DNA from: Demequina flava
GTDB taxonomy: Bacteria > Actinomycetota > Actinomycetes > Actinomycetales > Demequinaceae
DNA: 64,000 nucleotides
Direction of reading: 5' to 3'
Assembly: GCF_000975035.1 (NCBI RefSeq)
Contig: NZ_BBRA01000002.1
Location: forward strand, 660,823 to 724,822
The stretch's first letter is position 1; each line of letters begins with the position of its first letter. Below are positions 57,250 to 64,000 of this stretch, piece by piece. Under the pieces are notes generated by a model. That model was given only the letters and a program-made list of their open reading frames with translations. It was not told where the DNA came from and did not search any database. Position numbers and translations under genes: made by a program.

Positions 57250-57834
57250 GTGGACTGGATTTTCGTGCTGGAAGTGCTCGTGGTGCTAGGCGCCATCGTG
57301 ATGGGCACGCGGGCTAGCGGCGTTGGCGTTGGGGTCTGGGGCGGCGTGGGCACATTCGTGCTGGTCTTCGTTTTTGGCGAGGCACCCGGCGAGCCACCAG
57401 CCGACGCGATCGCCATTATTCTGGCCGTCGTCACCGCCGCAGCGCTCATGCAAGCAGCCGGCGGAATCGACTGGATGGTCGCGATGGCCGCCCGGGTCAT
57501 CGAGAAACGGCCACGGCAGATCACGTTCCTCGCTCCCCTGACCGCGTTCTTCTTCTCGGTGGGCGCAGGCACCGGCAACATCATCTACCCGCTGCTTCCC
57601 GTCATTTACGACGTCTCGTATCGCAACAACATCCGCCCCTCGCGGCCGCTCACGGTCACCGTTGTGCAGTCCGGCATCGCGCTGGCCGCGTCCCCGGTGT
57701 CCGCCGCGATGGCCGCCATGCTCACCTTGACCGACGTCGCGCCGTACAACCTGGGGCTGGGTGCCATCCTCGCGATCACGTTCCCCTCGTGCATCATCGG
57801 TATCTTCGTCACCTCGCTCGTCGTTCACGATTGA
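57250..57834 (+). pseudogene. Dcu-type C4-dicarboxylate transporter, N-terminal part
   Basis: 194 residues from GTG 57250, with about five membrane helices matching the first half of DcuA/DcuB antiporters (VGAGTGNIIYPLLPVI and ALAASPVSAAMAAML correspond to conserved stretches). It stops at TGA 57834, just after the helix ending SLVVHD. The rest of the protein resumes in another frame 20 bp on. About 80-100 residues of the middle (the cytoplasmic loop and one helix in the family) are missing, so this looks like an out-of-frame internal deletion. Two separate proteins reassembling is less likely. Confidence 0.75.
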
Positions 57835-57856
57835 CGGCGAGACTCAGGCGGTGGGC

Positions 57857-58387
57857 ATGACGGTCGTGATCGTGCTGATCATGCTGGTGGCGGCCGCCGC
57901 GATCATCTTTGTGGGGCGGCCCAAGGTCGACACCGTGCCCGGGAAGTCGGTGTTCAAGGCCGGCATGGTGTCCGCGATCGCGCTCTTTGGTATCGCGTGG
58001 TTGACCGCGACGTTCATCCAGGCGCACGAGGACTACATCGTCGAGACTGTGGGCGCGTGGGTGACGGACTGGAAGTTCCTGTTCGCGGTGGCGGTGTTCC
58101 AGGTCGCTGCGATGACGACGAGCCAGTCCACGGCGACCCGCGCGATTGTGCCGATTGGCCTGGCCGCGGGGCTTCCGCCGGGCATCGTGACCGGCATGTG
58201 GGGCGGCGCGCTGGGCGGTGTCTACACCTTGCCCGCCAACGGTCCGCAGATTGCGGCCGCAAACTTTGACCAGACCGGATCGACCAAGCTCGGAACCAAA
58301 CTCATCGATCACAGTTTCTTCATCCCCATGCTCGTTCTCGTGGTGACTACGGTCGCAACGGGTGCGGCCATCGGCGCGTTCTTCTAG
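57857..58387 (+). pseudogene. Dcu-type C4-dicarboxylate transporter, C-terminal part
   Basis: Homology to the C-terminal half begins around GETQAVGMTVV, before the first possible ATG (57857). Conserved stretches are KSVFKAGMVSAIALFGIAWL, TTSQSTATRAIVPIGLAAG and STKLGTKLIDHSFFIP; about four or five membrane helices. 176 residues if translated from 57857. It stands 49 bp before the dipeptidase gene. Confidence 0.75.
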
Positions 58388-58436
58388 TGGGCGCGTGCGC
58401 CGCGATCGACTCTCTTCAAGCGAAAGGTTCTCCCCC

Positions 58437-59783
58437 ATGTCTACTGACGACGTCTCCACCGGTGTCCGCGAACTCATGCCCCAGGTCGTTGCAGACCTCG
58501 AAGAGCTCACTGCTATCCCGTCGATCGCGTTTCCGGGGTACCCGTCCGAGCCCGTGCACCGCATGGCCGAGCGGACCCTCGCGCTGATCCAGGAAGCCGG
58601 CATCCCTGACGCCCACCTGGCCGATGTCCCGCACGGCTACCCGCCGATCTACGGCGAAGTACGTGGCCCCGAGGGTTCGCCGACCGTGGTGTTGTACGCC
58701 CACTACGACGTGCAGCCGGCTCCCGAGTCTCAAGGTTGGACGTCGGACCCGTGGACCCCCACGCGCAAGGACGATGGCCGTATCTACGGGCGCGGCGCAG
58801 CTGACGACAAGTCCGGACTGGTCTCGCTTCTAGGAACGCTGCGCGCGTTCGACGGCGACTTCCCCTGCACACTGCGGATCATCATCGAGGGCATGGAGGA
58901 GACTGAGAGCAACCTCGAAGAGTTTGTCGAGGCGCATCCCGAGCTGTTCGAGTGCGACCTCTTCGTGATCGCCGACATGGGCAACCTGCGCGTGGGCGAG
59001 CCGGTCATGACCACGGCGCTGCGTGGGGACGTGTCCTGCACCGTCACCGTGCGAACGCTCGAGCACCCCCTGCACTCCGGCGTCTACGGCGGGCCCGCTC
59101 CCGACGCCATGATGGCTCTGGCCCGCTTGCTGTCAACGCTGCACGACGACGCCGGCGACGTGGCTGTCGCCGGAGTGAGCGGGGCACCCTGGGAGGGCTC
59201 GGACATGACGGAAGAGGACTTCCGTTCTGGTGCGGACCTCTTGCCGGGTGTCTCCTTGACCGGCACCGGCACCATCGCCGACCGCCTGTGGTCCAAGCCG
59301 TCCATCAACGCCATCGGCATCGACACCACCTCGATCGCCGAGTCCTCCAACGTCGTTCTCCCACATGCCAGCGCCAAGATCTCGATGCGCATCGTCCCCG
59401 GCACCGACCCCGAGGCCGAGCTCGACGCCCTCGTCAGCCACCTCGAAACCCACGCCCCGTGGGGCGCACACGTCGAGGTGCAGCGCATCAAGGCCGCTCA
59501 CCCCTTCCGCGTCCCCACGGACGGACCCGGCTACGCCGCAGCGCGCACGGCCATGGAGGAGGCGTTCGGGATGACCGCGAGCGAGGCGGGCTCCGGCGGC
59601 TCGATCCCGCTGCTTCAGACCTTGCAGCACGCCTCCCCGGACGCGGAGTTCGTGTTGTGGGGCCCAGAAGACGTGGCGCAGTCGCGGATCCACGCCTCCG
59701 ATGAGTCCGTCGACCCCGAGGAGATTGAGCGCATGATCGTCGCTCAGGTGCTGCTGCTCAAGCACCTCGGTGGCGATTCCTAG
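58437..59783 (+). CDS. M20-family metallodipeptidase
   Basis: A zinc dipeptidase of 448 residues, CNDP-like. Ligands and catalytic residues are in order: LYAHYDVQP (H89, D91), GRGAADDKSG (D123/D124), EGMEETES (about 152-159, base and ligand), and IADMGN (about 178). The middle 100 residues form the dimerisation lid. Cytoplasmic. AAAGG precedes ATG 58437. It may have been co-transcribed with the broken Dcu transporter upstream. Confidence 0.92.
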   Translation: MSTDDVSTGVRELMPQVVADLEELTAIPSIAFPGYPSEPVHRMAERTLALIQEAGIPDAHLADVPHGYPPIYGEVRGPEGSPTVVLYAHYDVQPAPESQGWTSDPWTPTRKDDGRIYGRGAADDKSGLVSLLGTLRAFDGDFPCTLRIIIEGMEETESNLEEFVEAHPELFECDLFVIADMGNLRVGEPVMTTALRGDVSCTVTVRTLEHPLHSGVYGGPAPDAMMALARLLSTLHDDAGDVAVAGVSGAPWEGSDMTEEDFRSGADLLPGVSLTGTGTIADRLWSKPSINAIGIDTTSIAESSNVVLPHASAKISMRIVPGTDPEAELDALVSHLETHAPWGAHVEVQRIKAAHPFRVPTDGPGYAAARTAMEEAFGMTASEAGSGGSIPLLQTLQHASPDAEFVLWGPEDVAQSRIHASDESVDPEEIERMIVAQVLLLKHLGGDS

Positions 59784-59794
59784 AACGCGAAACA

Positions 59795-59829
59795 CCGGGC
59801 CCCGCTCCCTCGAAAGGGGCGAGACCCGG
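59795..59829. terminator. Bidirectional stem-loop between dipeptidase and gatB
   Basis: CCGGG (59795-59799) pairs with CCCGG (59825-59829) outside an inner CCCT-CGAA-AGGG hairpin (59807-59818); the stem is imperfect. It serves both convergent genes. Confidence 0.6.
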
Positions 59830-59867
59830 CGTCTCGGATTTGTCTTAGTGCGGCGCGTAGAGCGCGG

Positions 59868-61385
59868 TCAGCCCTCGACACCTGCCCGCTGGAGGATGAT
59901 CTCCCGCACACGACCAGCATCGGCCTGTCCTCGGGTGGCCTTCATGACCGCACCGACGATAGCGCCGGCGGCCTGAACCTTGCCGTCCTGGATCTTGGCC
60001 AGAACATCAGGCTGCGCTGCGAGCGCCTCGTCCACGGCTGCCTCGAGGGCTGAGTCATCGGATACGACCTCGAGACCACGCGACTCGACAACCTGGGCCG
60101 GGGATCCTTCACCGGCGAGGACGCCCTCGAGCGCCTGGCGCGCGAGCTTGTCGTTGATCTTGCCGTCGTCGATCAAGCTCTGAAGCTCGGCGATGTGGCC
60201 AGGCGTGACGGGCAGGTCGCAAAGCGAGACCTCACGGTCATTAGCGGTGCGGGCCAGTTCGCCCATCCACCACTTGCGCGCGGCCTGGGGCGTGGCACCC
60301 GCGTCGACGGACGCCAGGATCAGGTCGAGTGCATCCGCGTTGACGGCATCGCGCATCTCCATGTCGGAGAAGTTCCAGTCCTCCTTGAGGCGCGCGCGCA
60401 TCTTGGCGGGGTGCTCCGGAAGCGTTCCACGCAGTTCCTCAACCCACTCGCGGCTGGGCTCGACGGGAAGGAGGTCGGGCTCTGGGAAGTACCGGTAGTC
60501 CTCCGCCTCTTCCTTGGAGCGGCCGGGCGTGGTCGAGTTCGTGTCCTCGTGCCAGTGGCGGGTCTCCTGCACAACCGGCTTACCGGCGAGCAACAGGTCA
60601 GCCTGGCGGCCGGCCTCGTGATGGATTGCACGTTCGATGGCGCGCAGCGAGTTGACGTTCTTGGTCTCGGAACGCTTGCCGAAGGGCACGACGTCCTGGT
60701 CCTCGCCCGGGGCCGCCTTGGGGCGCAGCGACAGGTTGACGTCGGCGCGAACCGAGCCCTGCTCCATGCGGCCGTCGGAGATCCCGAGCGCCTTCACGAT
60801 GTCGCGGATGGTGGCAACGTAGGCACGCGCCACCTCTGCAGTGCGGGCGCCGGCACCCTTGATGGGGTGCGTGACGATCTCGACGAGCGGCACGCCGCCA
60901 CGGTTGTAGTCCACGAGCGAGTGCGAGGCCCCCTGGATGCCACCGGTGCCACCCACGTGGGTGTTCTTGCCGGCGTCTTCCTCCATGTGGGCGCGCTCAA
61001 TGCCGATTGTGAAGACTTCACCGTCGTCGAGCACCACGTCGAGGCTGCCCTCGAAGCAGGTCGGCTCGTCGTACTGCGAGATCTGGTAGTCCTTCGCCAG
61101 GTCCGGGTAGAAGTAGTTCTTGCGCGCGAAGCGGCTGGACTCGCGAATGTCGCATCCGAGCGACAGGCCAAGGCGGATCGCGGACTCCACGGCCTTGTCG
61201 TTCACCACAGGCATCGAGCCGGGCAGTCCCAGGCATACGGGGCACACCTGGGTGTTGGGCTCGGCGCCAAACTCGTTCGCGCAACCGCAGAACATCTTGG
61301 TCTTGGTGTTGAGCTCGACGTGGACCTCGATACCGAAGACCGGGTCGAACTGCTCCATCGCGCTGTCGTAGGTCATGTTGCTCAC
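59868..61385 (-). CDS. gatB: Asp-tRNA(Asn)/Glu-tRNA(Gln) amidotransferase subunit B
   Basis: tRNA-binding and kinase subunit of the GatCAB complex, 505 residues. [19 protein letters not shown], then [13 protein letters not shown] and [13 protein letters not shown] in the catalytic cradle, and a C-terminal YqeY-like tail domain (about 350-505). GTG 61385 is chosen because GGAGG lies seven bases upstream and the start overlaps the gatA stop codon (GTGA). The internal ATG at 61376 lacks this support. Confidence 0.95.
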   Translation of the reverse strand: MSNMTYDSAMEQFDPVFGIEVHVELNTKTKMFCGCANEFGAEPNTQVCPVCLGLPGSMPVVNDKAVESAIRLGLSLGCDIRESSRFARKNYFYPDLAKDYQISQYDEPTCFEGSLDVVLDDGEVFTIGIERAHMEEDAGKNTHVGGTGGIQGASHSLVDYNRGGVPLVEIVTHPIKGAGARTAEVARAYVATIRDIVKALGISDGRMEQGSVRADVNLSLRPKAAPGEDQDVVPFGKRSETKNVNSLRAIERAIHHEAGRQADLLLAGKPVVQETRHWHEDTNSTTPGRSKEEAEDYRYFPEPDLLPVEPSREWVEELRGTLPEHPAKMRARLKEDWNFSDMEMRDAVNADALDLILASVDAGATPQAARKWWMGELARTANDREVSLCDLPVTPGHIAELQSLIDDGKINDKLARQALEGVLAGEGSPAQVVESRGLEVVSDDSALEAAVDEALAAQPDVLAKIQDGKVQAAGAIVGAVMKATRGQADAGRVREIILQRAGVEG

Positions 61386-62887
61386 TTGGCCACCTCCAAC
61401 TCGGGCGCCTGCGAGGACAAGGTGCCTCCCCATTCGGCAGCCAGTGCCTTCTCAAGTGCAGCACCGATGCGGTACATCCGCGCGTCCTCATGCGCTGGTG
61501 CCAGGATCTGGAAGCCCGTGGGCAATCCGTCTTCAGGTGCGATTCCCGAGGGCAAGGACATGCCAGGGATGCCGGCGAGGTTCGCCGGAATCGTGGCGAC
61601 GTCGTTGAGGTACATCGCCAGCGGATCGTCGATGCGCTCGCCGATCTTGAATGGCGTGGTGGGCGTCGTGGGGCTGACCAGGACATCCGCCTTCTCAAAC
61701 GCGGCTTCGAAGTCGCGCTGGATGAGTGTGCGCACCTTCTGAGCCGAGCCGTAGTAGGCGTCGTAGTAGCCCGCGCTCAACGCATAGGTACCCAGGATGA
61801 TGCGGCGCTTGACCTCGTCGCCGAAGCCCTCTGCACGCGTCGCACCCATGGTGCGCTCGACGTTGCCCTTCTCGACCCGCATGCCGAAGCGCACGGAGTC
61901 GAACTTCGCGAGGTTCGACGAGGCCTCCGACGGCAGGATCAGGTAGTACGCGGCCAGCGCATACTCGAACGATGGGCACGAGACCTCGACGATCTCGGCA
62001 CCCAGGCCCTTGAGCTTCTCGAGGCTCTCGTTGAAGCGCTGTTCAACGCCTGCCTGGTACCCCTCGCCGGACAGTTCCTTGATGACGCCGACGCGCACAC
62101 CGGTCAGGTCGCCCTCGCGCCCCTCGCGCGCTGCGGCAACGCAGGATGGCACGGGCTCATTGAGGCTCGTGGCGTCCATGGGGTCGTGTCCGCCCATGAC
62201 CTCGTGCAGGAGCGCGGCGTCTTCGACCGTGCGGGCGCAGGGCCCCAGCTGGTCGAGCGAGCTCGCCAACGCAATAGCTCCGTAACGGGATACGCCACCG
62301 TACGTGGGCTTCACGCCCACCGTGCCGGTGACGGACGCGGGTTGGCGAATTGATCCGCCGGTGTCCGAGCCAATGGCGAGCGGGGCTTCCCACGACGCGA
62401 TGCTCGCGGAGGAACCACCGCCGGAGCCGCCTGGGATCCGCTCGAGGTCCCACGGGTTGTGGGTTGGCCCGTACCCCGAGTGCTCCGTCGACGAGCCCAT
62501 GGCGAATTCGTCCATGTTGGTCTTGCCGAGAATCGGCATGCGCGCTTCGCGCAGCTTGCGCGTCACCGTCGCGTCGTAGGGAGGCTCCCAGCCTTCGAGG
62601 ATCTTCGAGCCGGCGGTGGTCGGCATTCCCTGCGTGACGAGAATGTCCTTCACCGCGATGGGAACGCCGGCGAGTTCAGGGAGGTCCTCCCCTGCTTCCC
62701 GGGCAGCGTCAACGCCGCGCGCGACCTCAAGGGCTTCCTCACCGTTCACGTGAAGGAACGCGTGAACTGCGCCGTCCACGTCCGCGATGCGGTCGAGGTG
62801 CGCCTGCGTCAGTTCGACAGAGGTCACCTCGCCTGCCTTCATGGCGGCGATCATTTGGGCGGCCGATGCTCGGGTCCAGTCGGTCAT
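61382..62887 (-). CDS. gatA: Asp-tRNA(Asn)/Glu-tRNA(Gln) amidotransferase subunit A
   Basis: Glutaminase subunit of 501 residues with the amidase-signature triad: Lys in [10 protein letters not shown] (about 79), cis-Ser in [10 protein letters not shown] (about 155) and the nucleophile in [13 protein letters not shown] (about 177). It releases ammonia from glutamine, which travels to GatB. It overlaps gatC by four bases (ATGA) and gatB by four. Confidence 0.96.
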   Translation of the reverse strand: MTDWTRASAAQMIAAMKAGEVTSVELTQAHLDRIADVDGAVHAFLHVNGEEALEVARGVDAAREAGEDLPELAGVPIAVKDILVTQGMPTTAGSKILEGWEPPYDATVTRKLREARMPILGKTNMDEFAMGSSTEHSGYGPTHNPWDLERIPGGSGGGSSASIASWEAPLAIGSDTGGSIRQPASVTGTVGVKPTYGGVSRYGAIALASSLDQLGPCARTVEDAALLHEVMGGHDPMDATSLNEPVPSCVAAAREGREGDLTGVRVGVIKELSGEGYQAGVEQRFNESLEKLKGLGAEIVEVSCPSFEYALAAYYLILPSEASSNLAKFDSVRFGMRVEKGNVERTMGATRAEGFGDEVKRRIILGTYALSAGYYDAYYGSAQKVRTLIQRDFEAAFEKADVLVSPTTPTTPFKIGERIDDPLAMYLNDVATIPANLAGIPGMSLPSGIAPEDGLPTGFQILAPAHEDARMYRIGAALEKALAAEWGGTLSSQAPELEVAK

Positions 62888-63183
62888 GCTTCCTCCCCAA
62901 GGATCTGGGGCACGCGGAAGCGGCCCTCTTCAGCTTCAGGGGCGCCAGCAAGTGCCGCCTCCTGCGTGAGCGACGGCCGTACCTCGTCGGGACGGTGCAC
63001 GTTGCTCATGGGGATGGGGTGGCTCGTCGCGGGAACATCCTGGCCCGCGACCTCCGCGACCTTCGCCACTGAGTCCACGATGGCAGCGAGCTGCCCGGAC
63101 AAGCGGTCGAGGTCCTCATCGGTCATATCAATGCGCGCTAGCGCCGCAAGGCGCTCCACGTCAGAGCGTTCGAGGGAAGACAT
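62884..63183 (-). CDS. gatC: Asp-tRNA(Asn)/Glu-tRNA(Gln) amidotransferase subunit C
   Basis: Small scaffold subunit, 99 residues, that wraps GatA onto Gat[25 protein letters not shown] is typical. First gene of gatCAB. There is no Shine-Dalgarno sequence, and TAGACT stands seven bases before the ATG, so the operon probably begins with a leaderless message. Confidence 0.93.
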   Translation of the reverse strand: MSSLERSDVERLAALARIDMTDEDLDRLSGQLAAIVDSVAKVAEVAGQDVPATSHPIPMSNVHRPDEVRPSLTQEAALAGAPEAEEGRFRVPQILGEEA

Positions 63184-63190
63184 GGACGCA

Positions 63191-63196
63191 AGTCTA
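63191..63196 (-). promoter_or_regulatory. Leaderless promoter of gatCAB
   Basis: TAGACT on the minus strand, seven bases before the gatC start codon; identical in sequence and position to the ilvD promoter. Confidence 0.5.
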
Positions 63197-63255
63197 GTAG
63201 CGGCCGTTGGGACTCCGTCACGCTCAGCGGTCAGAAACCTGCCGGCGGAAAACCG

Positions 63256-63840
63256 CTACTCGGAGGAGGCCTCCCACGAGTAGCCAAGGAGTCGAATGGC
63301 CACACCTGCTTCTGCGTCGCCCACGGGCTCACCGCCCATTACCTTGCGCACGGTGCCGTCGTCGTTGTCGATCACAGTCCAGTCGAGGTCCGGCCGGCGC
63401 TCGAATCCCATGCGCTCGTAGAGCCGGTGAGCGATGTTCATGGACTCCATGGTCGACAACACGATGCTCTTGCCCCCATGCTCCTTGACGCGTTCCATCG
63501 CGGCTTTGGTCAACTCTGCTCCGATGCCACGGCCCCGTTCCAGGGGTGATACCGCGAGCATGCGCAGTTCATAGGCGTCGTCAGTGCCCAGTTCTGCAAG
63601 TTCAGATCCTGGAGGAACCACGGTGATGGTCCCGATGACCGCCCCGGAGCCGTCGCTGCCGTCAGTCATCATGAGGAGTTCAGCGACCTCCGCGCGCGCT
63701 TTGGCGTCCTTGAGCTGCGGAATGTATGGATGGGCTTGATCAACCAAGCCGTCCGACAGGTACGCCAGCGCAGTCAATTGACCAATCTCAGTCAGACGCG
63801 TCGCGTCGTCTGGCTTGACTGCTGCGATGTGGTGGCTCAT
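63256..63840 (-). CDS. GNAT-family N-acetyltransferase
   Basis: 194 residues with one GNAT fold. The acetyl-CoA-binding motif is LAVSPLERGRGIGAELTKAAMER (about 93-115), followed by NIAHRLYERMGFERRPDLDW (about 130-150). AGGAG precedes the ATG. It is a single gene upstream of gatCAB with a 72-bp gap. Substrate unknown. Confidence 0.88.
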   Translation of the reverse strand: MSHHIAAVKPDDATRLTEIGQLTALAYLSDGLVDQAHPYIPQLKDAKARAEVAELLMMTDGSDGSGAVIGTITVVPPGSELAELGTDDAYELRMLAVSPLERGRGIGAELTKAAMERVKEHGGKSIVLSTMESMNIAHRLYERMGFERRPDLDWTVIDNDDGTVRKVMGGEPVGDAEAGVAIRLLGYSWEASSE

Positions 63841-63963
63841 GAGTCTCCTGTCGCTAGTTCAGACATGGGGCAACTGTGCCCGCTGTCCTCGGTCAGACCA
63901 ATCTACATACAGGAATCACGACACGCTAGCGGTGTGGAGAGTCACACCACACCCCAGAAATGA

Positions 63964-63995
63964 CGAAAGCCCCCACCGAATGGTGGGGGCTTTCG
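63964..63995. terminator. Strong terminator at the right edge
   Basis: CGAAAGCCCCCACC (63964-63977) and GGTGGGGGCTTTCG (63982-63995) pair perfectly around GAAT. It probably ends a gene lying to the right of the window on the minus strand. Confidence 0.8.
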
Positions 63996-64000
63996 TACTA

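Overview
The window is high-GC DNA (by eye about 63-67 percent) with actinobacterial habits: many GTG and TTG starts, several apparently leaderless promoters, lipoproteins with LAAC/LAGC lipoboxes, LPxTG-type surface proteins, a gatCAB cluster and an ilv/leu cluster. It looks like a chromosomal segment of a Micrococcales-type actinomycete (Demequina- or Cellulomonas-like is a guess). I saw no rRNA, tRNA, IS element, phage gene or CRISPR array.

Layout. 1-3810: the start of an acyl-CoA synthetase gene behind a strong palindromic operator, a zinc-ribbon protein, and a DrrAB-type ABC exporter. 3862-11142: a sugar/phosphoester ABC uptake operon (ATPase, binding protein, tyrosine phosphatase, metallophosphoesterase, two permeases) under an RpiR regulator. 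11326-15574: a lipoprotein, a large LuxR-type ATPase regulator and a COG2085 reductase. 15736-24691: an accessory island with a 5-methylcytosine methyltransferase facing an operon of DUF262, Z1 helicase-like and DUF4420 PD-(D/E)XK genes, followed by a PIN toxin-antitoxin pair. 24801-28281: a cystine-type ABC transporter behind a poly-cysteine leader peptide, with a diverged copy of the leader module next to a DUF6131 gene. 28404-35262: a large LPVTG adhesin divergent from a LuxR-family regulator. 35271-42551: oxidoreductase, lipoprotein, CPBP protease, hydrolase, MFS efflux pump with its TetR regulator, VWA protein, second TetR regulator. 42548-44414: a choice-of-anchor A surface protein with 102-bp tandem repeats behind a triple operator. 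44729-53042: ilvE, leuB, ilvC, ilvN, ilvB (with an Ile-Leu-Val-Val leader peptide and attenuator), DUF1905 and ilvD. 53139-59783: TipAL-like MerR regulator, FMN reductase, photolyase, 2-hydroxyacid dehydrogenase, a broken Dcu transporter and an M20 dipeptidase. 59868-63840: gatB, gatA, gatC and a GNAT acetyltransferase.

How the genes work together. The strongest candidate for an under-described system is the island at 15.7-23.2 kb. Z1 + DUF4420 + cytosine methyltransferase is the core of the restriction-modification systems that usually carry a MutL/MORC-like GHKL ATPase; here that place is taken by a DUF262 protein with a long unrecognised N-terminus. The branched-chain amino acid genes form one biosynthetic cluster with leader-peptide attenuation, and the cystine importer appears to use the same logic with cysteine codons. 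The sequence GGGCCGATGCT (core GGCCGATGC) recurs at least 26 times on both strands in core regions and is absent by eye from the island and the surface-protein loci. It is therefore both a genome signature and a marker of acquired DNA.
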